Shown piece by piece: positions 1-9,688 of a stretch of DNA of 14,447 nt; positions within the stretch are counted from its first letter, which is position 1; each line of letters begins with the position of its first letter. The DNA comes from SG8-41 sp035574195. Lineage in GTDB: Bacteria; Pseudomonadota; Gammaproteobacteria; Burkholderiales; SG8-41. Under the pieces are notes generated by a model that ran no database searches, was not told where the DNA came from, and saw only the letters and a program-made list of their open reading frames with translations. The DNA lies in contig DATLZE010000011.1 in the NCBI GenBank assembly GCA_035574195.1, positions 1-14,447 of the forward strand. The letters are read 5' to 3'. The position numbers and the translations under genes are program-made.

Positions 1-37
1 TCGCCCGGCCGCCAGCGCCGTGCCCCCGCCGGTGCGG

Positions 38-895
38 CTACGGATTGTCCGGCGCCCGCCGGAACACCCAGAGGTGAAAGAGGACGCCCCCGGCGAGCAG
101 CGCGGCGAGCGAATACAGCGGATCGAGCTCGCGCGCGGTGAATACCGACTCGGTGGCGAGCGCAGAGCCCTCGTAGTTCGCCGCGAGCGCGAGGAAGACG
201 TTGTTCGCCGTGTGCAGTCCGATCGCCAGCTCGAGCCGCCCGTCGCGCAGCGTGACGGTGGCGAGCAGCATGCCGATCGCGAAATAGTTCGCCGCCATGA
301 GCGCGACCCCGTGCTCGCGCACTTCCGGATTGAGCAAGTGCGGCAGCGTGAAGATGAGGCTGCTCGCGGCCGCGAGCGCGAGGGGGTTGCGCGTGAGCAG
401 CGCGAGCCCCTGCATGGCGTAGCCGCGGAACACGAGCTCCTCGGTCGCGCACTGCAGCGGCGTGAGCACGAGCACGAGAGCTGCCGAGACGAAGAAGCGC
501 TGCGGGTCGAAGCTCAGGTAATAGCGCCCGGGGAAGAGCAGGTGCTCGGCGAGGCTGATCGCGGCCGCGATCGCCGTCCACACTGCCGCACCGTGGGCGA
601 TGCGCCGCCACTGCACGCGCGGCTCGGGGGTGACCAGGGTGAGCAGCGTGCGGCGGTGGAGGAACTTCACCGTCACCGCGAGCCCCGCCGCCATCATCAG
701 GATCGAAAAGTTGACCGCCGCGAAATCGAGCAACGGATCGGTCTCGATGCCCGCGCCGAGAAGGAGAAGGTACGGAACATAGCCCAGCACGAGCCAGGAG
801 CAAGCGATCACGACCACTCCCAGCGCGTAGCGCCACCAGGCGTTGCGCCCGGCGCGCGCGAGCTCGAGGTAACGCAGGGCTCGCGGGGGCATCAT
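38..895 (-). CDS. CPBP-family intramembrane metalloprotease
   Basis: This 285-residue multi-pass membrane protein carries the three CPBP (Abi/CAAX protease, Rce1-like) motifs: EELVFR at residues 152-157 (EExxxR), FTLPH at 182-186 (FxxxH) and HTANN at 228-232 (HxxxN). The two glutamates, two histidines and asparagine are the expected metal and catalytic residues, so an active glutamate-type membrane protease is likely. Bacterial members take part in bacteriocin self-immunity, protein maturation or unknown processes; the substrate cannot be read from sequence. Hydrophobic segments lie around residues 24-48, 58-77, 103-120, 134-150, 170-188, 197-213 and 261-277. The ATG at 895 is directly followed by a second ATG (892), and either could serve. 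The start overlaps the stop of a doubtful small ORF by four bases. The gene lies downstream of metH on the same strand, with no obvious functional link to methionine synthesis. Family assignment is firm; role is unknown. Confidence 0.9.
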   Translation of the reverse strand: MMPPRALRYLELARAGRNAWWRYALGVVVIACSWLVLGYVPYLLLLGAGIETDPLLDFAAVNFSILMMAAGLAVTVKFLHRRTLLTLVTPEPRVQWRRIAHGAAVWTAIAAAISLAEHLLFPGRYYLSFDPQRFFVSAALVLVLTPLQCATEELVFRGYAMQGLALLTRNPLALAAASSLIFTLPHLLNPEVREHGVALMAANYFAIGMLLATVTLRDGRLELAIGLHTANNVFLALAANYEGSALATESVFTARELDPLYSLAALLAGGVLFHLWVFRRAPDNP

Positions 896-1083
896 CGGCG
901 GGCCTCAGGCTCCCGCGGCGCCCATTGCAGCGGCGGCGCCAAGCCGAGCAGGCGGCAAACGGGACCGCGCAGCGGCGGCCAGGACGAGTCTGCGCCGAGC
1001 GCCGCCCCCGAGCGGCTCGCCGCGGGGGATCGCCCCCGCGACAAGCGCGGCGGCGACGAGCAGCGCGAGGCGGGCCGTGGCAT
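892..1083 (-). CDS. Doubtful small ORF between metH and the CPBP gene
   Basis: A 63-codon frame begins 15 bases after the metH stop. It has a purine-rich GAGGG/GGAGG stretch just before its ATG, and its TGA overlaps the CPBP start (ATGA). These features suggest translational coupling. The predicted peptide is rich in Arg, Pro and Ser and matches no family I know. A competing frame (GTG at 1102, overlapping the metH TGA, to a stop at 905; 65 codons) encodes a basic N-terminus and a hydrophobic run LALLVAAALVAGA resembling a signal peptide. The two frames cannot both be the main product. A single real gene with a frameshift, or a non-coding spacer, are both possible. Confidence 0.28.
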   Translation of the reverse strand: MPRPASRCSSPPRLSRGRSPAASRSGAALGADSSWPPLRGPVCRLLGLAPPLQWAPREPEARR

Positions 1084-1098
1084 CGGACCCTCGCCTCC

Positions 1099-4797
<3,699 letters not shown>

Positions 4798-4814
4798 GAC
4801 GCCGTCGGTTGCGG

Positions 4815-4844
4815 CCTCCCGCGCGCGGGTTGCGCGGCGGGAGG
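4815..4844 (-). other. Strong stem-loop in the metH leader
   Basis: An inverted repeat in the region upstream of metH has arms 4815-4826 (CCTCCCGCGCGC) and 4832-4844 (GCGC, one unpaired G, then GCGGGAGG) around a five-base loop. The stem is about 12 bp with a single bulge, 18 bases from the metH start. On the metH strand the GGGAGG that could act as ribosome-binding site lies inside the stem, so folding could mask it. It does not match the SAH, SAM or cobalamin riboswitch consensus as I know them. A regulatory role is inference. Confidence 0.5.
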
Positions 4845-4899
4845 CTGGCAAAAGACCCCGGTCAAAAAGGTGTTGATTCTATCCCGAAAGCCGCGCGGC

Positions 4900-4929
4900 T
4901 GGCCGAGCGCGGGCGAACCCACTTATAAT
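4900..4929 (+). promoter_or_regulatory. Candidate sigma-70 promoter of the rhodanese gene
   Basis: A perfect TATAAT lies at 4924-4929, 33 bases before the rhodanese ATG, in one of the few A+T-rich spots of the window. The best -35 candidate is TGGCCG (4900-4905) with an 18-base spacer, only three of six matches, so the promoter rests mainly on the -10 box. A 12-base dyad TCCCGTTCGGGA follows at 4935-4946, near the expected transcription start. For metH on the other strand, only a weak -10-like TAGAAT (4876-4881) is visible, without a recognisable -35 box. Confidence 0.4.
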
Positions 4930-4962
4930 TTCGCTCCCGTTCGGGAAAGCGGGATCGCTCTC

Positions 4963-5349
4963 ATGAAACACCTGACGCCGAAGGAAGCCTACGAGTTCCT
5001 CAAGAAGAATCCGAACGCGATCTTCGTGGACTGCCGCAGCGAGATGGAGTATCTGTTCGTGGGCCATCCGATCGGGGCGATCCTCGTGCCCTGGAACGAC
5101 GGGCCGAACTGGGAGGTGAATCCGGACTTCGTCGCCCATGTGAAGAAAGCGGCGAGCGTGGACCGGCCGATCGTGCTGATCTGCCGCAGCGGCAACCGCT
5201 CGGTGGACGCCGGCCACGCGCTCGAGGAAGCCGGCTTCACCCAGGTCTACAACGTACTGCACGGCTTCGAGGGCGACCTCGACGAAAACCACCACCGCAA
5301 CACCAAGAACGGCTGGCGCTACGAGGGGCTGCCCTGGGAGCAGTGCTGA
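4963..5349 (+). CDS. Single-domain rhodanese-like sulfurtransferase
   Basis: This 128-residue cytoplasmic protein is one rhodanese domain. The DCRSEMEY segment at residues 23-30 is the characteristic early DxR motif. The active-site loop CRSGNRS starts at Cys74, which would carry the persulfide, and is followed by the usual helix (DAGHALEEAGF) and an NVLHGFEGD strand-loop. It has no signal peptide. The physiological sulfur acceptor is unknown; family members move sulfane sulfur in cofactor or thiol metabolism. The ATG at 4963 fits the domain start, although the frame is open far upstream through metH antisense DNA. The ribosome-binding site is weak. It stands alone, divergent from metH and convergent with napC, and proximity to the methionine gene may be coincidental. 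Confidence 0.93.
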   Translation: MKHLTPKEAYEFLKKNPNAIFVDCRSEMEYLFVGHPIGAILVPWNDGPNWEVNPDFVAHVKKAASVDRPIVLICRSGNRSVDAGHALEEAGFTQVYNVLHGFEGDLDENHHRNTKNGWRYEGLPWEQC

Positions 5350-5360
5350 GCGGCACGATC

Positions 5361-5374
5361 GGCGCTGCTGCGCC
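5361..5374. terminator. Weak stem-loop between convergent rhodanese and napC genes
   Basis: GGCGC and GCGCC form a 5-bp stem around a TGCT loop in the 61-bp space between the rhodanese stop and the napC stop. A terminator could serve both strands here, but neither side has a T tract, so intrinsic termination is doubtful. Confidence 0.25.
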
Positions 5375-5410
5375 TGCAGCCGCGGGTTCCAGATTGCGCG
5401 CCTCCCGCAA

Positions 5411-6037
5411 CTAGCGCGCGCCGAACGGCGCCTCGCGCGCCGCCGGCTCGGCGCGGGGCGCGCCGATCTCCTGCGCGATCGGCGGCAACTGGTGGGCGAT
5501 ACCCTTGTGGCAGTCAATACAGGTCATGCCCTGCGCGAACGCGCGCTCGTGGAAGGCGACCGCGCGGCTGCCCTGCTCGGTGAAATCCATATAGCCGAAA
5601 TGGTGGCAGTTGCGACATTCCTGAGAATCGTTGCGCTTCATGCGCGCCCACTCGCTCTGCGCCAGTTTCAGCCGCTTCGCCTGGAACTTCTCGGGCGTGT
5701 CGATACTGCCGAGTATCTTGTGCAGCAGCTCGTTGGACGCGTAGATCTTGCGCACGACCTTCGGTCCCCACTCCCTCGGCACGTGGCAGTCGGGGCAGGT
5801 CGCTCGCACCCCGGAGCGGTTGCTGTAGTGGATCGTGTGCTGGTACTCCTGGAACACGTTGACGCGCATCTCGTGGCACGAGATGCAGAACGCCTCCGTG
5901 TTGGTGAGCTCGAGCGCCCAGTTGAAGCCGCCCCAGAAGACGATGCCCGCGGCGAACAACCCGGCCGCGGACCAGGGACCGATGCGCCTCATCCAGCTCC
6001 TAATTGTCGCGATCGGCCTGCTCGCTCCCCTCGGCAT
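5411..6037 (-). CDS. napC: NapC tetraheme c-type cytochrome (quinol dehydrogenase)
   Basis: NapC is a membrane-anchored cytochrome that oxidises quinol and passes electrons to periplasmic NapB/NapA. The 208-residue product has one N-terminal membrane anchor (about residues 22-40, ending FWGGFN). Four heme-binding CxxCH motifs follow: CISCH 51-55, CPDCH 81-85, CRNCH 141-145 and CIDCH 173-177. The blocks NRSGVRATCPDCHVP and SQECRNCH closely resemble E. coli NapC (200 residues). It is the last gene of napDABC, 12 bases after napB. Two starts are credible: ATG at 6037 with GGGAGG five bases before it, and ATG at 5992 (MRRIGPW, 193 residues) with AGGAG four bases before it. I chose the first because it is closest to napB and leaves an N-terminus nearer the usual length. 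The C-terminal 20 residues are Ala/Arg-rich and variable. NirT-type relatives are the alternative, but context decides for NapC. Confidence 0.96.
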   Translation of the reverse strand: MPRGASRPIATIRSWMRRIGPWSAAGLFAAGIVFWGGFNWALELTNTEAFCISCHEMRVNVFQEYQHTIHYSNRSGVRATCPDCHVPREWGPKVVRKIYASNELLHKILGSIDTPEKFQAKRLKLAQSEWARMKRNDSQECRNCHHFGYMDFTEQGSRAVAFHERAFAQGMTCIDCHKGIAHQLPPIAQEIGAPRAEPAAREAPFGAR

Positions 6038-6049
6038 CGCAGCCTCCCG

Positions 6050-6493
6050 TCAGCTTGCCGGCTGGAACGTGTTCGGCACGAGCGGCTCGGCGTTGTACTG
6101 GGGAACGTGGCACTGGAGGCAGAAATAGCGCCGGGTCGAGATCGTGGGCAGCTCGTGGCCGTTGCGGTCGAGGTAGTGGGACCTTCCGACAGGCGGCGCT
6201 CCAGTGGTAGGCGCCTGGGTCTTCGCGTGGCACGCCATGCACATGTTCACGTTACGGTTGATCTGGTAGCCCCGGATGTTGTGGGGGATGAGCGGCGGCT
6301 GCTCCGCGTAGTTGCGCGCGATGGGGCGATCGGTCCGCTCGGGCCTGTAGGCGCGGGAATGATTGAGCTCGGGGATCGGGGTATCCCCGCGCAGGGGCTT
6401 TACCGGGGGCTCCTTGCCGGCAGCCTGCGCAAGCGCTGCGAAGGCGGTCGCGAGGATCGCCGCGAAACGAGCGCCGGAGCACGGGCGGCTCAT
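6050..6493 (-). CDS. napB: NapB diheme cytochrome c subunit of periplasmic nitrate reductase
   Basis: NapB is the small electron-transfer subunit that relays electrons from NapC to the iron-sulfur cluster of NapA. The 147-residue protein matches the family length (E. coli 149). It has an N-terminal signal peptide (basic start, then AAILATAFAALAQA, cleavage probably near residue 25) and two heme sites, CMACH 85-89 and CLQCH 125-129. His71 (in IPHNI) and His106 (in RSHYLDR) lie where the distal axial heme ligands are expected. The ATG at 6493 gives a normal signal peptide; a TTG 15 bases upstream is a less likely start. It sits 46 bases after napA and 12 before napC. Confidence 0.96.
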   Translation of the reverse strand: MSRPCSGARFAAILATAFAALAQAAGKEPPVKPLRGDTPIPELNHSRAYRPERTDRPIARNYAEQPPLIPHNIRGYQINRNVNMCMACHAKTQAPTTGAPPVGRSHYLDRNGHELPTISTRRYFCLQCHVPQYNAEPLVPNTFQPAS

Positions 6494-6539
6494 CGAGGCG
6501 CCCTGCAACGCTGCTTTGCGGCGGCGCCGGGCTCCGGGA

Positions 6540-9026
6540 TCAGGCTCTGGTCACACGCACCGCGCATTTCTTGAAATCGGCCTCTTTCGAAATCGGACAG
6601 GTCGCATCGAGCGTGAGCTTGTTGACGAGCCGCCCCTCGTCGAAGAACGGGACGAAGACGAGCCCTTCGGGCGGCTCGTTGCGGCCGCGTATTTCCACCC
6701 GCGCGTAGATGTCGCCGCGGCGCGAGCTCACCAGCGCTTGCATGCCGTTGAGCAGGCCTCGCTTTTTCGCGTCGTTCGGGTGCATGTAGACGACCGCCTC
6801 CGGCACCGCGCGGTGCAGCTCCGGCACGCGCCGCGTCATCGAGCCGCTGTGCCAGTGCTCGAGTACGCGCCCGGTGACGAGCCAGAGGTCGTATTCCTTG
6901 TCCGGAACCTCGGGCGGCGGCTCGTATGGAACCGCGATCACCACCGCTCTCCCGTCGGGCCGGCCGTAGAAGCGCACGCCCTCGCCCTTCTTGACGTAGG
7001 GATCGTGGCCCTCGCGGAAACGCCAGCGCGTCTCCTTGCCCGCTACCACCGGCCAGCGCAGGCCGCGCACCTTATGATAGGCCTCGAACGGTGCGAGATC
7101 GTGGGCTTTGCCGCGCCCGAAGCGCGCGTACTCCTCGAACAGCCCCTTCTGGATGTAGAAGCCGAAATGGCGCGCCTCGTCGTTGTCGAACCCTGGCTCG
7201 AGCTCGGAGAGCGGATAGCGGTTCACCTCGCCGTTCGCGAACAAGATGTCGTAGAGCGTCCTGCCCCGATACTCCGGCTTTTTCGCGACGAGTTGCGCCG
7301 GCCACACCTCCTCGACGCGAAAGCGCTTCGAGAACTCGACGATCTGCCACAGATCGGAGCGCGCTTCACCCGGCGGCTTCACCTGCTGGCGCCAGAACTG
7401 CGTGCGCCGCTCGGCGTTGCCGTAGGCGCCCTCTTTTTCCACCCACATCGCGGTAGGCAGGATCAGATCCGCGCTCAGCGCCGTGACCGTCGGGTACGGA
7501 TCGCTCACGACAATGAAGTTGGCGGGATTGCGGTAGCCCGGCCAGCCCTCGCCGTTCAGGTTGGGCGCCGTTTGCAGATTGTTGTTGCACATCACCCAGT
7601 AGGCGTTGAGCTTGCCGTCCTTGAGCATCCGGTTCTGCAGCACGGCGTGGTAGCCGGGCTGGTCGGGAATGGTGCCGGGCGGCAGTTTCCAGATTCGCTC
7701 CGTGATCTCGCGATGCTGCGGGTTGGTGACGACCATGTCGGCGGGAAGCCGGTGCGAAAAGGTCCCGACCTCGCGCGTCGTGCCTCCCGCCGAAGGCTGG
7801 CCCGTCAACGAGAACGGGCTGTTGCCGGGCTCGGAGATCTTGCCGGTGAGGAGATGGACGTTGTAGCAGAGCTGGTTCACCCAGGTGCCGCGGGTGTGCT
7901 GATTGAAACCCATCGTCCACAGCGACATCACCTTCACCTTCGGGTCGGCGTAGAGCTCGGCGAGCGCCGTGAGATTGCGTGCCGGCACGCCGGAGAGCTT
8001 CTCGACCCGCTCGGCGGTGTACTCCGACACGAACTTCGCGTACTCCTCGAAGGAGATCGGCTTCATGCCCTCTGGATCCTTCGCGTTCTTCGCATCGCGC
8101 TCGAGCGGGTGCTCGGGCCGAAGTCCATAGCCGATGTCGTCGTTGCCACGCACGAAGGTGACGTGTTTTGCGACGAATTCCTTGTTCACGCGGCCGGTCG
8201 CGATGATGTGGTGCGCGATGAAGTTGAGGATTGCGAGGTCGGTCTGGGGCTTGAAGATGATGTGCAGGTCGGCGAGCTCGTGCCCGCGGTGCTGGTAGGT
8301 CGAGAGCACCGCGACTTTCACATGCGGGTGGGAGAGCCGGCGATCGGTCACGCGCGTCCACAGCACGGGATGCATTTCGGCCATGTTCGAGCCCCACAGC
8401 ACGAACGCGTCGGCGTGCTCGATGTCGTCGTAGCAGCCCATCGGCTCGTCGATCCCGAAGCTGCGCATGAACGCGGCGACAGCGGAGGCCATGCAGTGGC
8501 GAGCATTCGGGTCGAGGTTGTTCGAGCGGAACCCCGCCTTCATGAGCTTGAGCGCGGCATAGCCCTCCCAGATCGTCCACTGCCCGGAGCCGAACATGCC
8601 GACCGTGGTGGGGCCGCCTCTGCGCAGCGCCTCCTTCCACTTCTCGGCCATCACATCGAAGGCTTCCTTCCACGACACCGGCGTGAACTCGCCGTTCTTG
8701 TCGTAGCGGCCGCCCTTCTTGCGCAGCAATGGCGTCTTCAGGCGGTCGGCTCCGTAGAGGATTTTCGACAAAAAATAGCCCTTCACGCAGTTGAGCCCGC
8801 GGTTGACCTCCGCCTCGGGATCGGCACGGGTGGCGACCACGCGCCCGTTCTGCACCCCGACCAGCACGCCGCAGCCCACGCCGCAGAAGCGGCACGGGGC
8901 CTTGTCCCAGCGGATTTTCTCGCTCGCCTGTGCGGCCGCCTGCGCGAGCGGCAGGCTCAGGCCCGCTGCCGCGGCGGCAGCGGCTGCGGCGTTCGCCTTG
9001 ATGAAATCGCGTCGTGAAATCGTCAT
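6540..9026 (-). CDS. napA: Periplasmic nitrate reductase catalytic subunit NapA
   Basis: NapA reduces nitrate to nitrite in the periplasm at a molybdenum bis-MGD centre. The 828-residue product has the same length as E. coli NapA. A twin-arginine signal begins at residue 4 (SRRDFIK), followed by an unusual uninterrupted alanine tract (residues 13-21) and a cleavage region near AQA. The [4Fe-4S] motif is Cys45-x2-Cys48-x3-Cys52 with Cys80 in GLNCVKGY. Cys178 in NARHCMASA is the expected molybdenum ligand. Downstream blocks typical of the family include MGFNQHTRGTW, TGKISEPGNSPFSLTGQPSA and VTGRVLEHWHSGSMTRRVPEL. The ATG at 9026 overlaps the napD stop (ATGA), implying coupled translation; a TTG 36 bases upstream is inside napD and is not preferred. 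Assimilatory NasA is excluded by the Tat signal and the partner genes. Confidence 0.98.
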   Translation of the reverse strand: MTISRRDFIKANAAAAAAAAAGLSLPLAQAAAQASEKIRWDKAPCRFCGVGCGVLVGVQNGRVVATRADPEAEVNRGLNCVKGYFLSKILYGADRLKTPLLRKKGGRYDKNGEFTPVSWKEAFDVMAEKWKEALRRGGPTTVGMFGSGQWTIWEGYAALKLMKAGFRSNNLDPNARHCMASAVAAFMRSFGIDEPMGCYDDIEHADAFVLWGSNMAEMHPVLWTRVTDRRLSHPHVKVAVLSTYQHRGHELADLHIIFKPQTDLAILNFIAHHIIATGRVNKEFVAKHVTFVRGNDDIGYGLRPEHPLERDAKNAKDPEGMKPISFEEYAKFVSEYTAERVEKLSGVPARNLTALAELYADPKVKVMSLWTMGFNQHTRGTWVNQLCYNVHLLTGKISEPGNSPFSLTGQPSAGGTTREVGTFSHRLPADMVVTNPQHREITERIWKLPPGTIPDQPGYHAVLQNRMLKDGKLNAYWVMCNNNLQTAPNLNGEGWPGYRNPANFIVVSDPYPTVTALSADLILPTAMWVEKEGAYGNAERRTQFWRQQVKPPGEARSDLWQIVEFSKRFRVEEVWPAQLVAKKPEYRGRTLYDILFANGEVNRYPLSELEPGFDNDEARHFGFYIQKGLFEEYARFGRGKAHDLAPFEAYHKVRGLRWPVVAGKETRWRFREGHDPYVKKGEGVRFYGRPDGRAVVIAVPYEPPPEVPDKEYDLWLVTGRVLEHWHSGSMTRRVPELHRAVPEAVVYMHPNDAKKRGLLNGMQALVSSRRGDIYARVEIRGRNEPPEGLVFVPFFDEGRLVNKLTLDATCPISKEADFKKCAVRVTRA

Positions 9027-9280
9027 GGACCGGCCTGCCCGGAGCGCGCCGCTTCGTCGCAATACTGGTAGACCATCGCGGCGCTGAGCACCCCCTCCAG
9101 GCGATGGAGCGCGACGATGGTGTCGGCCGCGGCAGCCTCCGGTGCATCCTCGACCGTGACCACGAACCGGCCGTCAGCGGTCTCGGCATGGATCTCCACT
9201 CCGGGCAATGCCCGGAGCTGCTCGCGCACGGCCCCGGTGCGCCCGGGCACGGCGTAGACGACGGCGCTGGCGATGTTCAT
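9023..9280 (-). CDS. napD: NapD, chaperone for the NapA twin-arginine signal peptide
   Basis: This 85-residue cytoplasmic protein binds the Tat signal of the NapA precursor so that cofactor loading is finished before export. It has the NapD ferredoxin-like pattern: an N-terminal SAVVYAVPGR strand, LPGVEIHAETADGRFVVTVE in the middle and the C-terminal LEGVLSAAMVYQY, corresponding to VEGVLAVSLVYHQ in E. coli. It is the first recognisable nap gene, and its TGA overlaps the napA ATG by four bases. No strong ribosome-binding sequence precedes its ATG. The frame is open upstream to 9655, but family similarity begins only at this ATG. Confidence 0.94.
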   Translation of the reverse strand: MNIASAVVYAVPGRTGAVREQLRALPGVEIHAETADGRFVVTVEDAPEAAAADTIVALHRLEGVLSAAMVYQYCDEAARSGQAGP

Positions 9281-9394
9281 GGCGTTTTCGCGGCAGTCGC
9301 CGCGCGAGCGCATTTTCCCGCGAGGCCGTCGCGAACCGACGCGCGCCGGCGCACGCGCTTGCGCTTGCGGCAGGCCCGGCCTCCTCCTGCCGAG

Positions 9395-9423
9395 AGCATA
9401 AGCCAGCCCGCAGCGCGGTTCAA
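9395..9423 (-). promoter_or_regulatory. Candidate sigma-70 promoter of napDABC
   Basis: On the minus strand TTGAAC (9418-9423, four of six matches to the -35 consensus) is separated by exactly 17 bases from TATGCT (9395-9400, four of six matches to the -10). The predicted start near 9388 would give a leader of about 108 bases before napD. That leader contains a GGCAGG/CCTGCC inverted repeat at 9370-9392. The call rests on box match and spacing only. Confidence 0.35.
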
Positions 9424-9434
9424 CACTGGGCCGA

Positions 9435-9478
9435 GCCTCGCGCCGGGCGGTTCGCCCGCGAGGCAGGTGAAGCCTGCC
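9435..9478. repeat. Overlapping double stem-loop upstream of the nap promoter
   Basis: The first hairpin pairs GCCTCGCG (9435-9442) with CGCGAGGC (9457-9464), with an inner GGCG/CGCC stem (9446-9449 with 9453-9456), a three-base bulge and a GTT loop. The second pairs GGCAGG (9462-9467) with CCTGCC (9473-9478) around TGAAG. They share bases 9462-9464, so they are alternative or stacked folds. No T tract follows on either strand. Confidence 0.5.
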
Positions 9479-9657
9479 GGAGCGGCGCCGAACGCGATCA
9501 CGGGCAGGCCGCCTGAGGAAGGCGCTTGCTCGGAGAACAGCGAGATCGCCGCGCTGCGGTGCAAGCCCAGCGCTTCGGGAATCGAGTTCCAAGCCCCGAG
9601 GCGAGCAGCGCGCGCCGTCCCGGCTCCGCTCTTCGCGGCGAGGCGGCAGAGCCACGC

Positions 9658-9679
9658 CGGGCGCGCCTCCTCGCGCCCG
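9658..9679 (-). terminator. Stem-loop just downstream of the MFS gene
   Basis: CGGGCGCG (9658-9665) pairs perfectly with CGCGCCCG (9672-9679) around a CCTCCT loop, about 10 bases after the MFS stop. Position and stability suit a transcription end for the yifB-MFS unit, but there is no T-rich tail, so it may act with Rho or only stabilise the 3' end. Confidence 0.4.
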
Positions 9680-9688
9680 CTCCGCAGC

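Larger units (their letters stand above)
9281..9688. other. 408-bp region upstream of nap without a convincing gene
   Basis: Several frames are open here because of high G+C, but none gives a recognisable protein. One minus-strand frame (to a stop at 9277) ends by overlapping the napD ATG, which is noted as a possible coupled leader. The region contains a candidate nap promoter (9395-9423), a strong double stem-loop (9435-9478) and a stem-loop just after the MFS stop (9658-9679). I see no FNR-type TTGAT-N4-ATCAA dyad. Confidence 0.5.

Noticed and set aside
1..37. Possible gene end at the left edge
   Set aside because: Too short to judge; no recognisable coding or regulatory signal.
6363..9017. 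An 884-codon plus-strand frame opposite napA
   Set aside because: Antisense to napA, whose Tat signal, cysteine motifs and length are all intact; no domain in the antisense product.
7366..9189. A 607-codon minus-strand frame overlapping napA and napD
   Set aside because: Out-of-phase shadow; composition biased to Arg, Ala and Gly with no recognisable motif.
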